NCBI RefSeq assembly: GCF_024213665.1
Contig: NZ_JANAVP010000013.1
Location: 62,001 to 126,000, forward strand
Length of the DNA: 64,000 nucleotides
Direction: 5' to 3'
DNA from: Streptomyces sp. A3M-1-3
Lineage (GTDB): Bacteria; Actinomycetota; Actinomycetes; Streptomycetales; Streptomycetaceae
The notes under the pieces were generated by a model, which saw only the letters and a list, made by a program, of their open reading frames with translations, was not told where the DNA came from and did not search any database. How positions within the stretch are numbered: position 1 is the first letter of the stretch; every line of letters begins with the position of its first letter. This document shows positions 42,006-50,386 of this stretch, piece by piece. A program made the position numbers and the translations under genes.

Positions 42006-42581
42006 ATGCCCTTCCTGACAGCGCTCGTGGTGTTCGTGGGGTTGCTCTGCACCCTGGACCTGATTCTCACGCTGGGCGTGATCAAGCGACTGCGTGAGCA
42101 CACCGAGCTGTTGACCGCCCCGCCCCCCACGCCCGCCGTCCCGGTGGGCGGGAGGATCGCGGACTTCGCGACGACGACGGTCGACGGTGAGCCGCTCAGC
42201 CAGGCGATGTTCGTACGCGACACGCTCGTCGCCTTCTTCTCGCCCAGCTGCGGGCCGTGCAAGGACAAGCTTCCCGCGTTCGTGTCGTACGCGAGGAACA
42301 CGGGCGCCGCGGAGGACCGGCCGGTGGCCGTCGTGGTGGGCGACCGGGACCAGGCAGCCGGCTTCATCTCCAGCCTGGCGCCCGTCGCGCGGGTCGTCGT
42401 GGAGGATCCCGAAGGAGCGATGGGGCTGGCCTTCAAAGCCGAGATGTTCCCGACCCTGCTCAAGGTCGCACCGGACGGCGAAGGCGCCCTGGTGGTCACG
42501 GACAACCAGGTGGAGCTGGAGAAGCGGCCCATGGCCGGCGCTGCCGCCGCTCCCGCCGACGGTCCGCACTCGCCGGCATGA
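42006..42581 (+). CDS. MauD/TlpA-like thiol-disulfide oxidoreductase
   Basis: This 191-residue protein has one N-terminal anchor helix (about 4-26) and a redoxin domain outside the membrane. The active-site Cys82-Gly-Pro-Cys85 (FFSPSCGPCKDKLPAF) is intact, and the cis-Pro loop is near EMFPTLLKV. The C-terminal tail is Ala/Pro-rich. Together with the MauE-like protein it should form, reduce or isomerise disulfides in the eight-Cys peptide. AGGAGA precedes the ATG, and the stop overlaps the exporter start (ATGA). Confidence 0.88.
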   Translation: MPFLTALVVFVGLLCTLDLILTLGVIKRLREHTELLTAPPPTPAVPVGGRIADFATTTVDGEPLSQAMFVRDTLVAFFSPSCGPCKDKLPAFVSYARNTGAAEDRPVAVVVGDRDQAAGFISSLAPVARVVVEDPEGAMGLAFKAEMFPTLLKVAPDGEGALVVTDNQVELEKRPMAGAAAAPADGPHSPA

Positions 42582-44455
42582 GCAGGAGCGAGCCCACCGG
42601 AGCGGCGGACGCCACGGCCCTCACCCTGCGGCACGCCGTCGCCGCGCTCTCCCTCACCGCCACTGCCGCGCCATGGTCGTTGCTGTCCTACCTGGCACTG
42701 ACGCTCATCGGCGGCGCGCTGCCCGTGGCAGCGGCCTGGCTCACCTCCCTGCTCCTGGACGAGCTGGTTACCGCGGCCCCGTGGGAGTCCTTGCTCGTGC
42801 TCGCCGCCGGCCTCGCAGCCGTGGGCGTCGCGGCCGGCGTGATGCCGCACCTGAGCCACTACCTCCGGGCCGAGCTGGAGCGCAGGGCCGGACTGCTCGC
42901 CCAGGACCGGCTGTTCAGCGCCGTCGAACGGTTCACCGGGCTGGCCCGATTCGAGGACCCGGCCTTCCTGGACCGGCTGCGGCTGGCCCAGGGAGCCGGC
43001 GGGACGGCTCCCAACCAGGCCGTCGACGGGGTGCTGGGAGGCGTCCGGGCCACCGTGACGATTGTGGGGTTTCTCGGCTCACTTCTCCTTCTCGGCCCGC
43101 TGCCGGCGGCCCTGGTGCTGGCGTCCGGTCTGCCTGTGCTGGCCGCGGAGATCGCGCTGTCGCGGCGCCGAGCCCGGGTGCTGTGGGACGTAGGGCCCAT
43201 GGAGCGCCGGGAGTTCTTCTACGGCGATCTGCTCGCCGGCCTGGAAGCCGCGAAGGAGATACGGCTCTTCGGCGCGGGGCCGTTTCTGCGCGGCCGCATG
43301 CTGACGGAACGGCGTGCCGCCAATGCGGCGAAGCGGGCCGTCGACCGCCGGGAGGCCCTCACCCAGTCGCTGCTGGGGCTGCTCGCCGCCCTCGTCGCGG
43401 GTGGCGGACTGCTGTGGGCGGTGGGCGCGGCGCGCGGAGGGACACTGACGATCGGGGGCATCGCGATGTTCGTCGCCGCGGTGACCGGGGTGCAGGGGGC
43501 GCTGTCGACTCTCGCGGCGGAGGTGGCCAGGTCGTACCAGGCACTGCTGCTGTTCGATCACTTCCTGGTCGTGACGACGGCCGGCCCCGACCTGCCCGTG
43601 GCCCTGCGGCCCCGGCCGCTGAGCGCACTTCGCCACGGCATCGAGCTACGGGACGTGTGGTTCCGCTACTCCGATGCGCATCCCTGCGTGCTCCGCGGAG
43701 TCAGTCTGTTCATCCCCCGCGGCGCGGCGATCGCCCTCGTCGGACTCAACGGAGCGGGCAAGTCCACGCTCGTGAAACTGCTGTGCCGGTTCTACGACCC
43801 CACCGGGGGTTCCATCCTGTGGGACGGCACGGACATCCGTGACCTCGACCCCGGCGAGCTGCGGCGCCGGATCGGCGCGGTCTTCCAGGACTACATGCGG
43901 TACGACATGACGGCCGCCGACAACATCGCCCTCGGGGACCTCGACGCGCTGGGCGACCGGCAGCGGATCGAGAACGCCGCCGAGCGCGCGGGCATACACG
44001 ACGCGCTCACCGCCCTCCCGTACGGGTACGACACACTGCTGTCGCGGATGTTCTTCATGGAGACCGAGAAGGAGAACCCGGAGACCGGGGTGGAGCTCTC
44101 GGGCGGGCAGTGGCAGCGCCTCGCGCTGGCGCGGGCCTTCCTGCGGGAACGGCGCGACCTCATGATTCTGGACGAACCCTCCGCCGGGCTCGACGCGGTG
44201 GCCGAGCACGAGACGCACACCTCACTGCGGCGGCATCGCGAGGGCCGGACCAGTCTGCTCATCTCCCACCGGCTCGGGGCGGTACGCGAGGCGGACACCA
44301 TCGTCGTACTCGCCGAGGGGCGCGTCGTGGAACAGGGCGACCACGCCGCGCTGATGGCCGCCGACGGCACCTACGCCCGGCTGTTCACCCTGCAGGCGTC
44401 CGGCTACCGCCCCGACGGGGAGCAGCAGGACCCGGCCCTCACGGGAGGACGGTGA
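42578..44455 (+). CDS. ABC exporter with fused membrane and ATPase domains
   Basis: This 625-residue half-transporter has an exporter membrane domain over about 30-315. The ATPase has Walker A GLNGAGKST at 389-397, Q-loop FQDYMRYDM, signature LSGGQ at 507-511 and Walker B DLMILDEP at 527-534, with switch His in ISHRLG. It has no N-terminal C39 peptidase domain, so leader removal must come from another enzyme, for which the next gene is the candidate. It overlaps the genes on both sides (ATGA before, TGATG after). It most likely exports the Cys-rich peptide. Confidence 0.9.
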   Translation: MSRSEPTGAADATALTLRHAVAALSLTATAAPWSLLSYLALTLIGGALPVAAAWLTSLLLDELVTAAPWESLLVLAAGLAAVGVAAGVMPHLSHYLRAELERRAGLLAQDRLFSAVERFTGLARFEDPAFLDRLRLAQGAGGTAPNQAVDGVLGGVRATVTIVGFLGSLLLLGPLPAALVLASGLPVLAAEIALSRRRARVLWDVGPMERREFFYGDLLAGLEAAKEIRLFGAGPFLRGRMLTERRAANAAKRAVDRREALTQSLLGLLAALVAGGGLLWAVGAARGGTLTIGGIAMFVAAVTGVQGALSTLAAEVARSYQALLLFDHFLVVTTAGPDLPVALRPRPLSALRHGIELRDVWFRYSDAHPCVLRGVSLFIPRGAAIALVGLNGAGKSTLVKLLCRFYDPTGGSILWDGTDIRDLDPGELRRRIGAVFQDYMRYDMTAADNIALGDLDALGDRQRIENAAERAGIHDALTALPYGYDTLLSRMFFMETEKENPETGVELSGGQWQRLALARAFLRERRDLMILDEPSAGLDAVAEHETHTSLRRHREGRTSLLISHRLGAVREADTIVVLAEGRVVEQGDHAALMAADGTYARLFTLQASGYRPDGEQQDPALTGGR

Positions 44456-44946
44456 TGGCCGACCGGACGGTCGGACTCCTGTACGCCGCGCTGGCGCGCA
44501 GGCTCGTCGCCGTGACGGTGCGCGGGGCGAGCATGGAGCCGTCGTACCACGACGCCGACCGGGTGCTCGTACGCCGCGACGTGGCACCCGTACCGGGACA
44601 GGTGGTCGTGGTGGAGCGTCCCGCGGCAGGTGCGGGCTGGCGGCTGCCGCCACTGCGGCGACGGGGGAGCGCAGCGGAGGTGGCCGGCCGCCAGTGGCTG
44701 ATCAAGCGGGTGGCGGCGGCGCCGGGAGACCCGGTGCCCCGTGACCGGGTTCCCGCCCTGGCCGCCGTCCCCGGGGATCACGTGCCGCACGGCAGCCTGG
44801 TCCTGCTGGGCGACAACCAGGACGTCAGCTTCGACTCGCGCCGGGTGGGCTACTTTCCGGCGGATCGAGTGCTGGGCACCGTGCTCCGCCGGCTCCCGCC
44901 CGCGAACGGCGCAGGCACGGGGCCCGGAGCTCGTCCGTACGGCTGA
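44455..44946 (+). CDS. S26-family signal peptidase-like protease
   Basis: This 163-residue protein has the Ser-Lys dyad Ser26 (RGASMEPS) and Lys84 (LIKRVAAAPGD), plus the conserved GDNQDVSFDSRRVGYFP box at 119-135. The N-terminus has at most one short hydrophobic helix (LLYAALARRLVAV) and is shorter than housekeeping LepB. The ATG at 44455 shares a base with the exporter stop. I infer that it removes the leader of the Cys-rich peptide, probably after an AxA motif, during or after export. Confidence 0.87.
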   Translation: MADRTVGLLYAALARRLVAVTVRGASMEPSYHDADRVLVRRDVAPVPGQVVVVERPAAGAGWRLPPLRRRGSAAEVAGRQWLIKRVAAAPGDPVPRDRVPALAAVPGDHVPHGSLVLLGDNQDVSFDSRRVGYFPADRVLGTVLRRLPPANGAGTGPGARPYG

Positions 44947-45027
44947 TGGAGCAACCAGAGTTGGCGTGCGACGTGCGCAGGGGCAAGGCTCCAGTCAGAG
45001 ACGGTCATCCCGGCGACAAAGGGTTGA

Positions 45028-45846
45028 ATGATGTCGTGTATACGTGTGGCGTTCGTGGCGTTGCTGTCCGCCTTGCTGTGCCTCGCCCCCGGCGGACCCG
45101 CTTCAGCGGTAGAGGGAGCGGACGACTCGGCCGCGCGCCGGACTACGGTCTATCTCGCCGGAGACTCGACCGTCGCCAGTTATTCCGAATCGGTCCGTCC
45201 CATGGCGGGCTGGGGCCAGATGATCGGCCAGTTCTTCACCGGCGAGGTGGAGTTCGAGAACAGAGCGCTCGGGGGACGCAGTTCGAGGTCCTTCGTGCTC
45301 GAGAGCCATCTCGACCGAATCCTCGCCACGATCAACCGCGGCGACTATCTGTTCGTTCAGTTCGGCCACAACGACAAGCCGCTGACGGACTCGCTGTGCG
45401 CGTCGAAGCCGTTGTACTGCAACCGGCACACCGAGCCCTGTACGACCTACAAGCGGTACCTGGCGAAGTACGTGGACGGAGCCCGCGCACACGGCGCCAC
45501 GCCCGTACTGATAACCCCGATGGGAACGCGCAAATTCGATCGGAAGGGGCGGTTCGTCAATGAGTTCTCCGACTACGCGAAGGCGATGCGGCAACTGGGC
45601 GCCGAACGCAAAGCGCCCGTCATCGACCTGAACGCAAGGAGCATCGCGTTCTACAACCGCATCGGAGTGCAGGCCAGTAAGGACGTCTTCCTGCACGTCG
45701 CTCCGCGCACGTATCCGGCCTATCCGTCGGGCAAGGCGGACAACGTGCACTTCCAGGAGTACGGCGCGGCCCGGCTCGCCCGGATGGTCGCCGAAGACGT
45801 ACGGCGCAGCGACCTGCCGATCGGCCGGTATGTCGCGACCCCGTAG
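45028..45846 (+). CDS. Secreted SGNH/GDSL esterase (rhamnogalacturonan acetylesterase-like)
   Basis: This 272-residue protein has a signal peptide at about 1-28 (VALLSALLCLAPGGPASA). The catalytic blocks are Ser47 in AGDSTVASY, block II Gly in ALGGRSSRS, FGHNDKP (block III) and DNVHFQEYG (block V with the Asp-x-x-His pair). The enzyme should remove acetyl groups from a polysaccharide. It is the gene just before the exopolysaccharide cluster, which also encodes an acetyltransferase-like protein, so it may trim that polymer or plant pectin. Confidence 0.85.
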   Translation: MMSCIRVAFVALLSALLCLAPGGPASAVEGADDSAARRTTVYLAGDSTVASYSESVRPMAGWGQMIGQFFTGEVEFENRALGGRSSRSFVLESHLDRILATINRGDYLFVQFGHNDKPLTDSLCASKPLYCNRHTEPCTTYKRYLAKYVDGARAHGATPVLITPMGTRKFDRKGRFVNEFSDYAKAMRQLGAERKAPVIDLNARSIAFYNRIGVQASKDVFLHVAPRTYPAYPSGKADNVHFQEYGAARLARMVAEDVRRSDLPIGRYVATP

Positions 45847-45961
45847 GGACGTCATGAATCGTCAGATATTGATATAAAAATTCCAGTGAGGCGTGTTGCT
45901 GCCGGCAGGTGGGTTGTTGCAGTCGCGCCCGTTCGTCTCCGTCGGGGTAGCAGGGAGAGCC

Positions 45962-47437
45962 ATGCGGCGGTTCAGAGTCGCGGCAGAACGACAGGCGTCC
46001 TCTGTCACGCCGCACAGGAAAGCATCAACCTGGCACCGAGACACGAAGGCCGGCTGGTATCTGCCCGCTGTGCTCTTCTTCGACTCCGCCGGAGCAGCGC
46101 TGCCACTGGCGACGGCGCTCTCCGCGGCCGGTCAGCCCCACCCCTTCCAGCATGCGGCGATCGCGACCGCCATCTGGCTGCTCACGGGTGTGGTCGGCAA
46201 GCGCTACGCGTCCTGGAATCTGGGTGAAGGCCACGCCGGCCCGGTGTTCCGGGACTGGCTGGTGATGCTCGGCACGCTGGCGGTCCTGCGGACCGTGAGC
46301 GGTCTCGACAGTGCACCGGCCGCGGCCTGCGCCGCACTCGTTCCCTCCCTCGTGGTCACCGTCGTCTGCCGCAAACTGATCCACCGGGACCTGATGGCCA
46401 CGCGCCGGCACGCCCAGGCGCTCCGCCATGTGCTGGTCATCGGTGAGGCCGCCGCGGTGGACGAGGTCGTCGGCCAGCTGGCCCAGCGCACCGACCACGA
46501 GTACGTCGTGGTGGGGGCCTGCGCGGTGGGTGCGGGCGACGTACGGTCCGGCGTACCGGTGTACGTCCGGCTCGGGGCGGAGCGTCCAGCCGTCCTCGCC
46601 GAAGACGCCTCGGCCGTACTCGAGGCGGCGGACGCACTCGGCATCGACCTGGTCTTCGTGAGTCCGGGCGGGCACATGTCGGGGGACCGACTGCGACAGC
46701 TCTCCTGGGCTCTTCACGACCACGGATGTCCGCTCGCGGTTCTCCCCGGCATCTTCGACGTGGCACGGCACAGGATCCGGCTCACCTCGGCGGCGGGGCT
46801 CACCATGCTGCACGTCGCGCCTCCTGCCCGCCACGGCGTGCCGGCGGCCGTGAAGTCCGTCATCGACCGGATGGGCGCGTTCCTCCTGGTCGTCCTCGCG
46901 GCTCCGGTGCTGACGCTGCTCGCGCTCGCCGTCCGGGTGGGTTCGCCCGGCCCCGTCTTCTACCGTCAGACCCGGGTCGGCAAGCACAACACACACTTCC
47001 CCATGTGGAAGTTCCGCACGATGGTGGTGGACGCGGAGCGGCTGAGGAGCAACCTGGAGACGGCCAACGAGAACGACGGCCACATGTTCAAGATGCGCAA
47101 TGATCCGCGCATCACACCGATGGGCCGTTTCCTGCGCCGCTACTCGCTGGACGAGCTGCCCCAGTTGCTCAATGTCCTGCTCGGCCATATGTCACTCGTC
47201 GGTCCACGTCCGCCCCTTCCGGAGGAAGTGGCCCACTATGACGACGTGGAGATGCGCAGGCTGAGCGTCAAGCCCGGCCTCACCGGACTGTGGCAGGTCA
47301 GCGGACGCTCCGACCTCACCTGGCACGAGACCGTCTCCCTCGACCTGCGCTACGTGGACAACTGGTCGTTGGCCTGGGACATGGACGTCATGGCCCGTAC
47401 CGTCCGCGCGGTGCTGAACGGACGTGGGGCGTACTGA
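45962..47437 (+). CDS. Polyprenyl-phosphate sugar phosphotransferase (WcaJ/WbaP type)
   Basis: This 491-residue membrane enzyme should start exopolysaccharide synthesis by moving a sugar-1-phosphate to undecaprenyl phosphate. N-terminal helices and a CoA-binding-like Rossmann domain (HVLVIGEAAAVDEVVGQLAQ) precede the catalytic C-terminus. The catalytic part has PVFYRQTRVGKHNTHFPMWK, FRTMV, LDELPQLLNVLLGHMSLVGP and RPPLP. I choose the ATG at 45962 with GGGAG upstream. The 45847-45961 gap has an unusually AT-rich stretch (GATATTGATATAAAAATTCC) that probably holds the promoter of the cluster. Confidence 0.9.
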   Translation: MRRFRVAAERQASSVTPHRKASTWHRDTKAGWYLPAVLFFDSAGAALPLATALSAAGQPHPFQHAAIATAIWLLTGVVGKRYASWNLGEGHAGPVFRDWLVMLGTLAVLRTVSGLDSAPAAACAALVPSLVVTVVCRKLIHRDLMATRRHAQALRHVLVIGEAAAVDEVVGQLAQRTDHEYVVVGACAVGAGDVRSGVPVYVRLGAERPAVLAEDASAVLEAADALGIDLVFVSPGGHMSGDRLRQLSWALHDHGCPLAVLPGIFDVARHRIRLTSAAGLTMLHVAPPARHGVPAAVKSVIDRMGAFLLVVLAAPVLTLLALAVRVGSPGPVFYRQTRVGKHNTHFPMWKFRTMVVDAERLRSNLETANENDGHMFKMRNDPRITPMGRFLRRYSLDELPQLLNVLLGHMSLVGPRPPLPEEVAHYDDVEMRRLSVKPGLTGLWQVSGRSDLTWHETVSLDLRYVDNWSLAWDMDVMARTVRAVLNGRGAY

Positions 47438-47557
47438 ACTCCAGGCGCCCACCGCCGCCATCCCGCCGCCCGGCATCGCATTCAGTGCATTTTGTGATGA
47501 TATGCATAAAGGCTTGCGGAGGCGGATATTCATTCGTCCTCAGGAAGGGATCTCGAC

Positions 47558-48076
47558 GTGGAGCGTTCGCTGCGTGGCTTCACCGGAGCCGGCTACGACA
47601 AGGGCCGTCCGCTGCTCGTACAGGCTGCCTGGTTCGTCGTGCTCAGCCTCGTCTTCGTCAAGTGGTGGTTCCCCGCCCGCTGGCGGCCCGCCGTGCTGCG
47701 CGCCTTCGGCGCGCGGATCGGGCAGCGGGTCCTCATCCGCCATCGGGTGCGGGTGCACTGGCCGTGGAAGCTGGTGGTGGGCGACGACGTATGGATCGGT
47801 GAGGACGCCTGGCTCCTCAATCTGGAGACCATCACGATCGGCAGCGACTCGTGTGTCTCCCAGGGCGCACTGCTGTGCACCGGAAGCCACCGGCGCCTTT
47901 CCCCCACCTTCGAGTTCGACAACGGCCCCATCACGCTGGAGCCCGGCGCATGGGTCGCGGCGAAGGCCGTGGTGTTGCGCGGCGTCACCGTGGGACGTGG
48001 CTCGGTCGTGGGAGCCGCATCGGTCGCCCATGCGGATGTCAGACCCGGAGCGGTCATCATGACGGGAGTCACATGA
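47558..48076 (+). CDS. Left-handed beta-helix acyltransferase (WcaF/colanic-acid type)
   Basis: This 172-residue hexapeptide-repeat O-acetyltransferase has an N-terminal segment FTGAGYDKGRPLLVQAAWFV like WcaF-type proteins. Hexapeptide coils follow (IGQRVLIRHRVRV, VGDDVWIGEDAWLLNLETIT, IGSDSCVSQGALLCTGSH) with the catalytic-type His in TGSHRR. It probably acetylates a sugar of the polymer. The GTG at 47558 has AGGAAGGGA upstream, and the stop overlaps the glycosyltransferase start. Confidence 0.87.
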   Translation: MERSLRGFTGAGYDKGRPLLVQAAWFVVLSLVFVKWWFPARWRPAVLRAFGARIGQRVLIRHRVRVHWPWKLVVGDDVWIGEDAWLLNLETITIGSDSCVSQGALLCTGSHRRLSPTFEFDNGPITLEPGAWVAAKAVVLRGVTVGRGSVVGAASVAHADVRPGAVIMTGVT

Positions 48077-49191
48077 GAGTCGTACACGTCGTCACACTCG
48101 TCAGCGACGACGGGGCCTTCGGCGGCCCGACGAGCGTGGCTCTCGGCCAGCTCCAAGAGTTCGCCGCGCGTGGCCACACGGTTACGCTGCTGTCCCTGTG
48201 GCGTGGCAGATCCCGGGCGCCGGCGCGGATCGGCTCGGTGCCCCTGCGGTCCAGACCGGCCCGCTCACTCATTCCCGGCCAGGGCTTTCTCGGGCTCATG
48301 CATCCGTTGCTGGTACGCGACATCTGGCGGGCCACGAAGGATGCCGATGTGGTGCACATCCACGCGGGCCGCGATCTGGTCTCGCTCACGGCGCTCGTGC
48401 TCGCCGTCCTGCGGCGCAAGAGGTTCATCGTGCAGACCCACGGCATGGTGGAGCCCAGGCACACGACCGCCGCCCGGCTCTTCGACCGGGCGTACATGCC
48501 GTTGCTGCGCAGGGCACGCGGATGCCTGGTCCTGACCGAGGTCGAGGGACGGGCACTGGTCGAGGCCGTCGGGCCGGACGGCCCGCCGCTGCTGCCGCTG
48601 CCGAACGGCGTACGCCCGCCGACCGGCCGCGAGGAGTGGGAACCCCGAGGCCGGGAGGTGCTCTTCCTCGCACGCCTGCACCCACGCAAGCGCCCCGAGG
48701 CGTTCGTCGAGATGGCCGCGCTGGTCCACAAAGAGGTGGCTGACGCACGCTTCAAGCTGCACGGGTCCGACGAGGGACTGCTGCCGGTGCTCCGCGAACT
48801 GATCGCCGCCCGCGGACTGGAGAAGGTCGTCTCCTACGGCGGCGCACTGGAGCCCGCCGCGGCCGTACGTGCCTACGCGAAGGCATCCGTGTACGTACTG
48901 CCCAGCGTCAACGAGCCGTTCCCCATGACAGTCCTCGAAGCGCTCGCCGCCGGCACGCCGGTGGTCTGCACCGACAGCTGCGCCATCGCGGGGGAGCTGG
49001 CCCGCCGCGGAGCGGCAATCGTCACCGACGGCAGCCCTGAGGCGATGGCCGACGCGGTGTGCGATCTGCTCGGTGACGAGGACCTGCGGCGTTCACTCGC
49101 CGAAGCGGGTCGCCGTGCCGTCGAGGAAGTCTTCTCCATCCGCGCGGTGGGAGACCGACTCGAAGAGATCTACCAGAAAGAGATCTCGTGA
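48073..49191 (+). CDS. Family 4 glycosyltransferase
   Basis: This 372-residue GT-B enzyme has an N-terminal acceptor domain (VTLVSDDGAFGGPTSVALGQ, FIVQTHGMVEPRHT). The C-terminal donor domain has VLFLARLHPRKRPEAFVEMA, the GT4 signature VLPSVNEPFPMTVLEALAAG and VVCTDSCAIAGE. It probably uses a nucleotide sugar with retention to extend the lipid-linked repeat unit. It is the only clear glycosyltransferase besides the priming enzyme, so either the repeat is short or further transferases lie elsewhere. Confidence 0.9.
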   Translation: MRVVHVVTLVSDDGAFGGPTSVALGQLQEFAARGHTVTLLSLWRGRSRAPARIGSVPLRSRPARSLIPGQGFLGLMHPLLVRDIWRATKDADVVHIHAGRDLVSLTALVLAVLRRKRFIVQTHGMVEPRHTTAARLFDRAYMPLLRRARGCLVLTEVEGRALVEAVGPDGPPLLPLPNGVRPPTGREEWEPRGREVLFLARLHPRKRPEAFVEMAALVHKEVADARFKLHGSDEGLLPVLRELIAARGLEKVVSYGGALEPAAAVRAYAKASVYVLPSVNEPFPMTVLEALAAGTPVVCTDSCAIAGELARRGAAIVTDGSPEAMADAVCDLLGDEDLRRSLAEAGRRAVEEVFSIRAVGDRLEEIYQKEIS

Positions 49192-50210
49192 AGGTTCTTG
49201 TCACCGGCTCGTCCGGCCTGATCGGCAGCTATCTGGTCAGGGAACTGCTCACCCGCGGCCACAGCGTGGTCGGCGTCGACAACTTCTCCAAGTACGGGCC
49301 GGCCGGGCGCCGCATCCTGGATCATCCGCAGTACCAGCTGGTCCATGGAGACGCACGCGACGCGGATCTGCTCACGGATCTGCTGGTCGACTGCGATCAC
49401 TTCGTGGCCGGCGCCGCGATGACCGGCGGCATCTCCTACTTCCACACCTTCGCCTACGATCTCCTCGCCACCAACGAGCGGATCACCGCCGCGGCGTGCG
49501 ACGCCGCGATCCGGGTCCACGGCAACGGGCCGCTGCAGAAGGTGACTTACCTGAGTTCCCCGATGGTGTACGAGAACACCGCCTCCTGGCCGTCCAAGGA
49601 GGGTGACGAGCGGCACGTGCCACCACCGTCGTCCTCGTACGGCTTCCAGAAGCTGGCGGTCGAGTACTTCGCCCGGGCAGCCTGGGACCAGTACAACCTT
49701 CCCTACACCATCGTGCGGCCCTTCAACTGCGTGGATGTGGGCGAAGAACGCACGGCGGGCCAGGGCGAGGAGCGCTCCGGCGACATCAAGGTCAGCATGT
49801 CTCACGTGGTCCCCGACCTGGTGCAGAAGGTGCTCAAGGGACAGGACCCTGTGCACATCCTCGGCAGTGGCACTCAGGTGCGGCACTTCACGTACGGCCG
49901 GGATCTGGCTCGCGGGATCTGCGAGGCGGTCTTCCAACCCGCCGCCCTCAACGAGGACTTCAACCTGGCGAACGCCGAATCGACCACCATCCTGGCCCTC
50001 GCCGAGCGGATCTGGCTCAAGATCAAGGGCGAGGACGTGCCGTTCCGCTGCACCACCGACACGCCCTTCGAACACGACGTGCAACGCCGGAGCCCCGATG
50101 TGGCCAAGGCCAGGGATGTTCTCGGGTTCGAGGCGACCACCCCACTGGACGAGATTCTCGACAAGGTCATCCCGTGGGTACGCCAGGCCATCACGGACGG
50201 CCGGCTCTGA
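49188..50210 (+). CDS. NAD-dependent sugar epimerase/dehydratase (extended SDR)
   Basis: This 340-residue nucleotide-sugar enzyme has the NAD motif TGSSGLIG at 6-13, a Ser in TYLSSPMVYE, and the catalytic Tyr-x-x-x-Lys in SSYGFQKLAVEYF. FNCVDVGEERTAGQGE and HFTYGRDLARGICEAVF follow. It resembles UDP-glucose 4-epimerase-like proteins and probably supplies a modified nucleotide sugar to the polymer. The GTG start overlaps the glycosyltransferase stop by four bases. A 176-bp gap follows. Confidence 0.88.
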   Translation: MKVLVTGSSGLIGSYLVRELLTRGHSVVGVDNFSKYGPAGRRILDHPQYQLVHGDARDADLLTDLLVDCDHFVAGAAMTGGISYFHTFAYDLLATNERITAAACDAAIRVHGNGPLQKVTYLSSPMVYENTASWPSKEGDERHVPPPSSSYGFQKLAVEYFARAAWDQYNLPYTIVRPFNCVDVGEERTAGQGEERSGDIKVSMSHVVPDLVQKVLKGQDPVHILGSGTQVRHFTYGRDLARGICEAVFQPAALNEDFNLANAESTTILALAERIWLKIKGEDVPFRCTTDTPFEHDVQRRSPDVAKARDVLGFEATTPLDEILDKVIPWVRQAITDGRL

Positions 50211-50386
50211 CCGCAGCGCCGGTGCACCAGCCGCTCCTTTCGCCGCGTTGCGGCGCATGGGTCACATAGAAGCGAATTGCCCGTCTTGTGCGGTATGTCA
50301 GTTCATGCGGTGGCGCCGGCATGAGGTACAGATGGCGTTTGACGCCGATTAATGCTGTCAAGTCCGGATAAGACGAGGGGGCGCAG

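Noticed and set aside
50339..50370. TTGACG and GATAAG before the polymerase gene as a promoter
   Set aside because: The spacing is about 20 nt and the -10 is poor. It may still be transcribed from upstream, so no feature was called.
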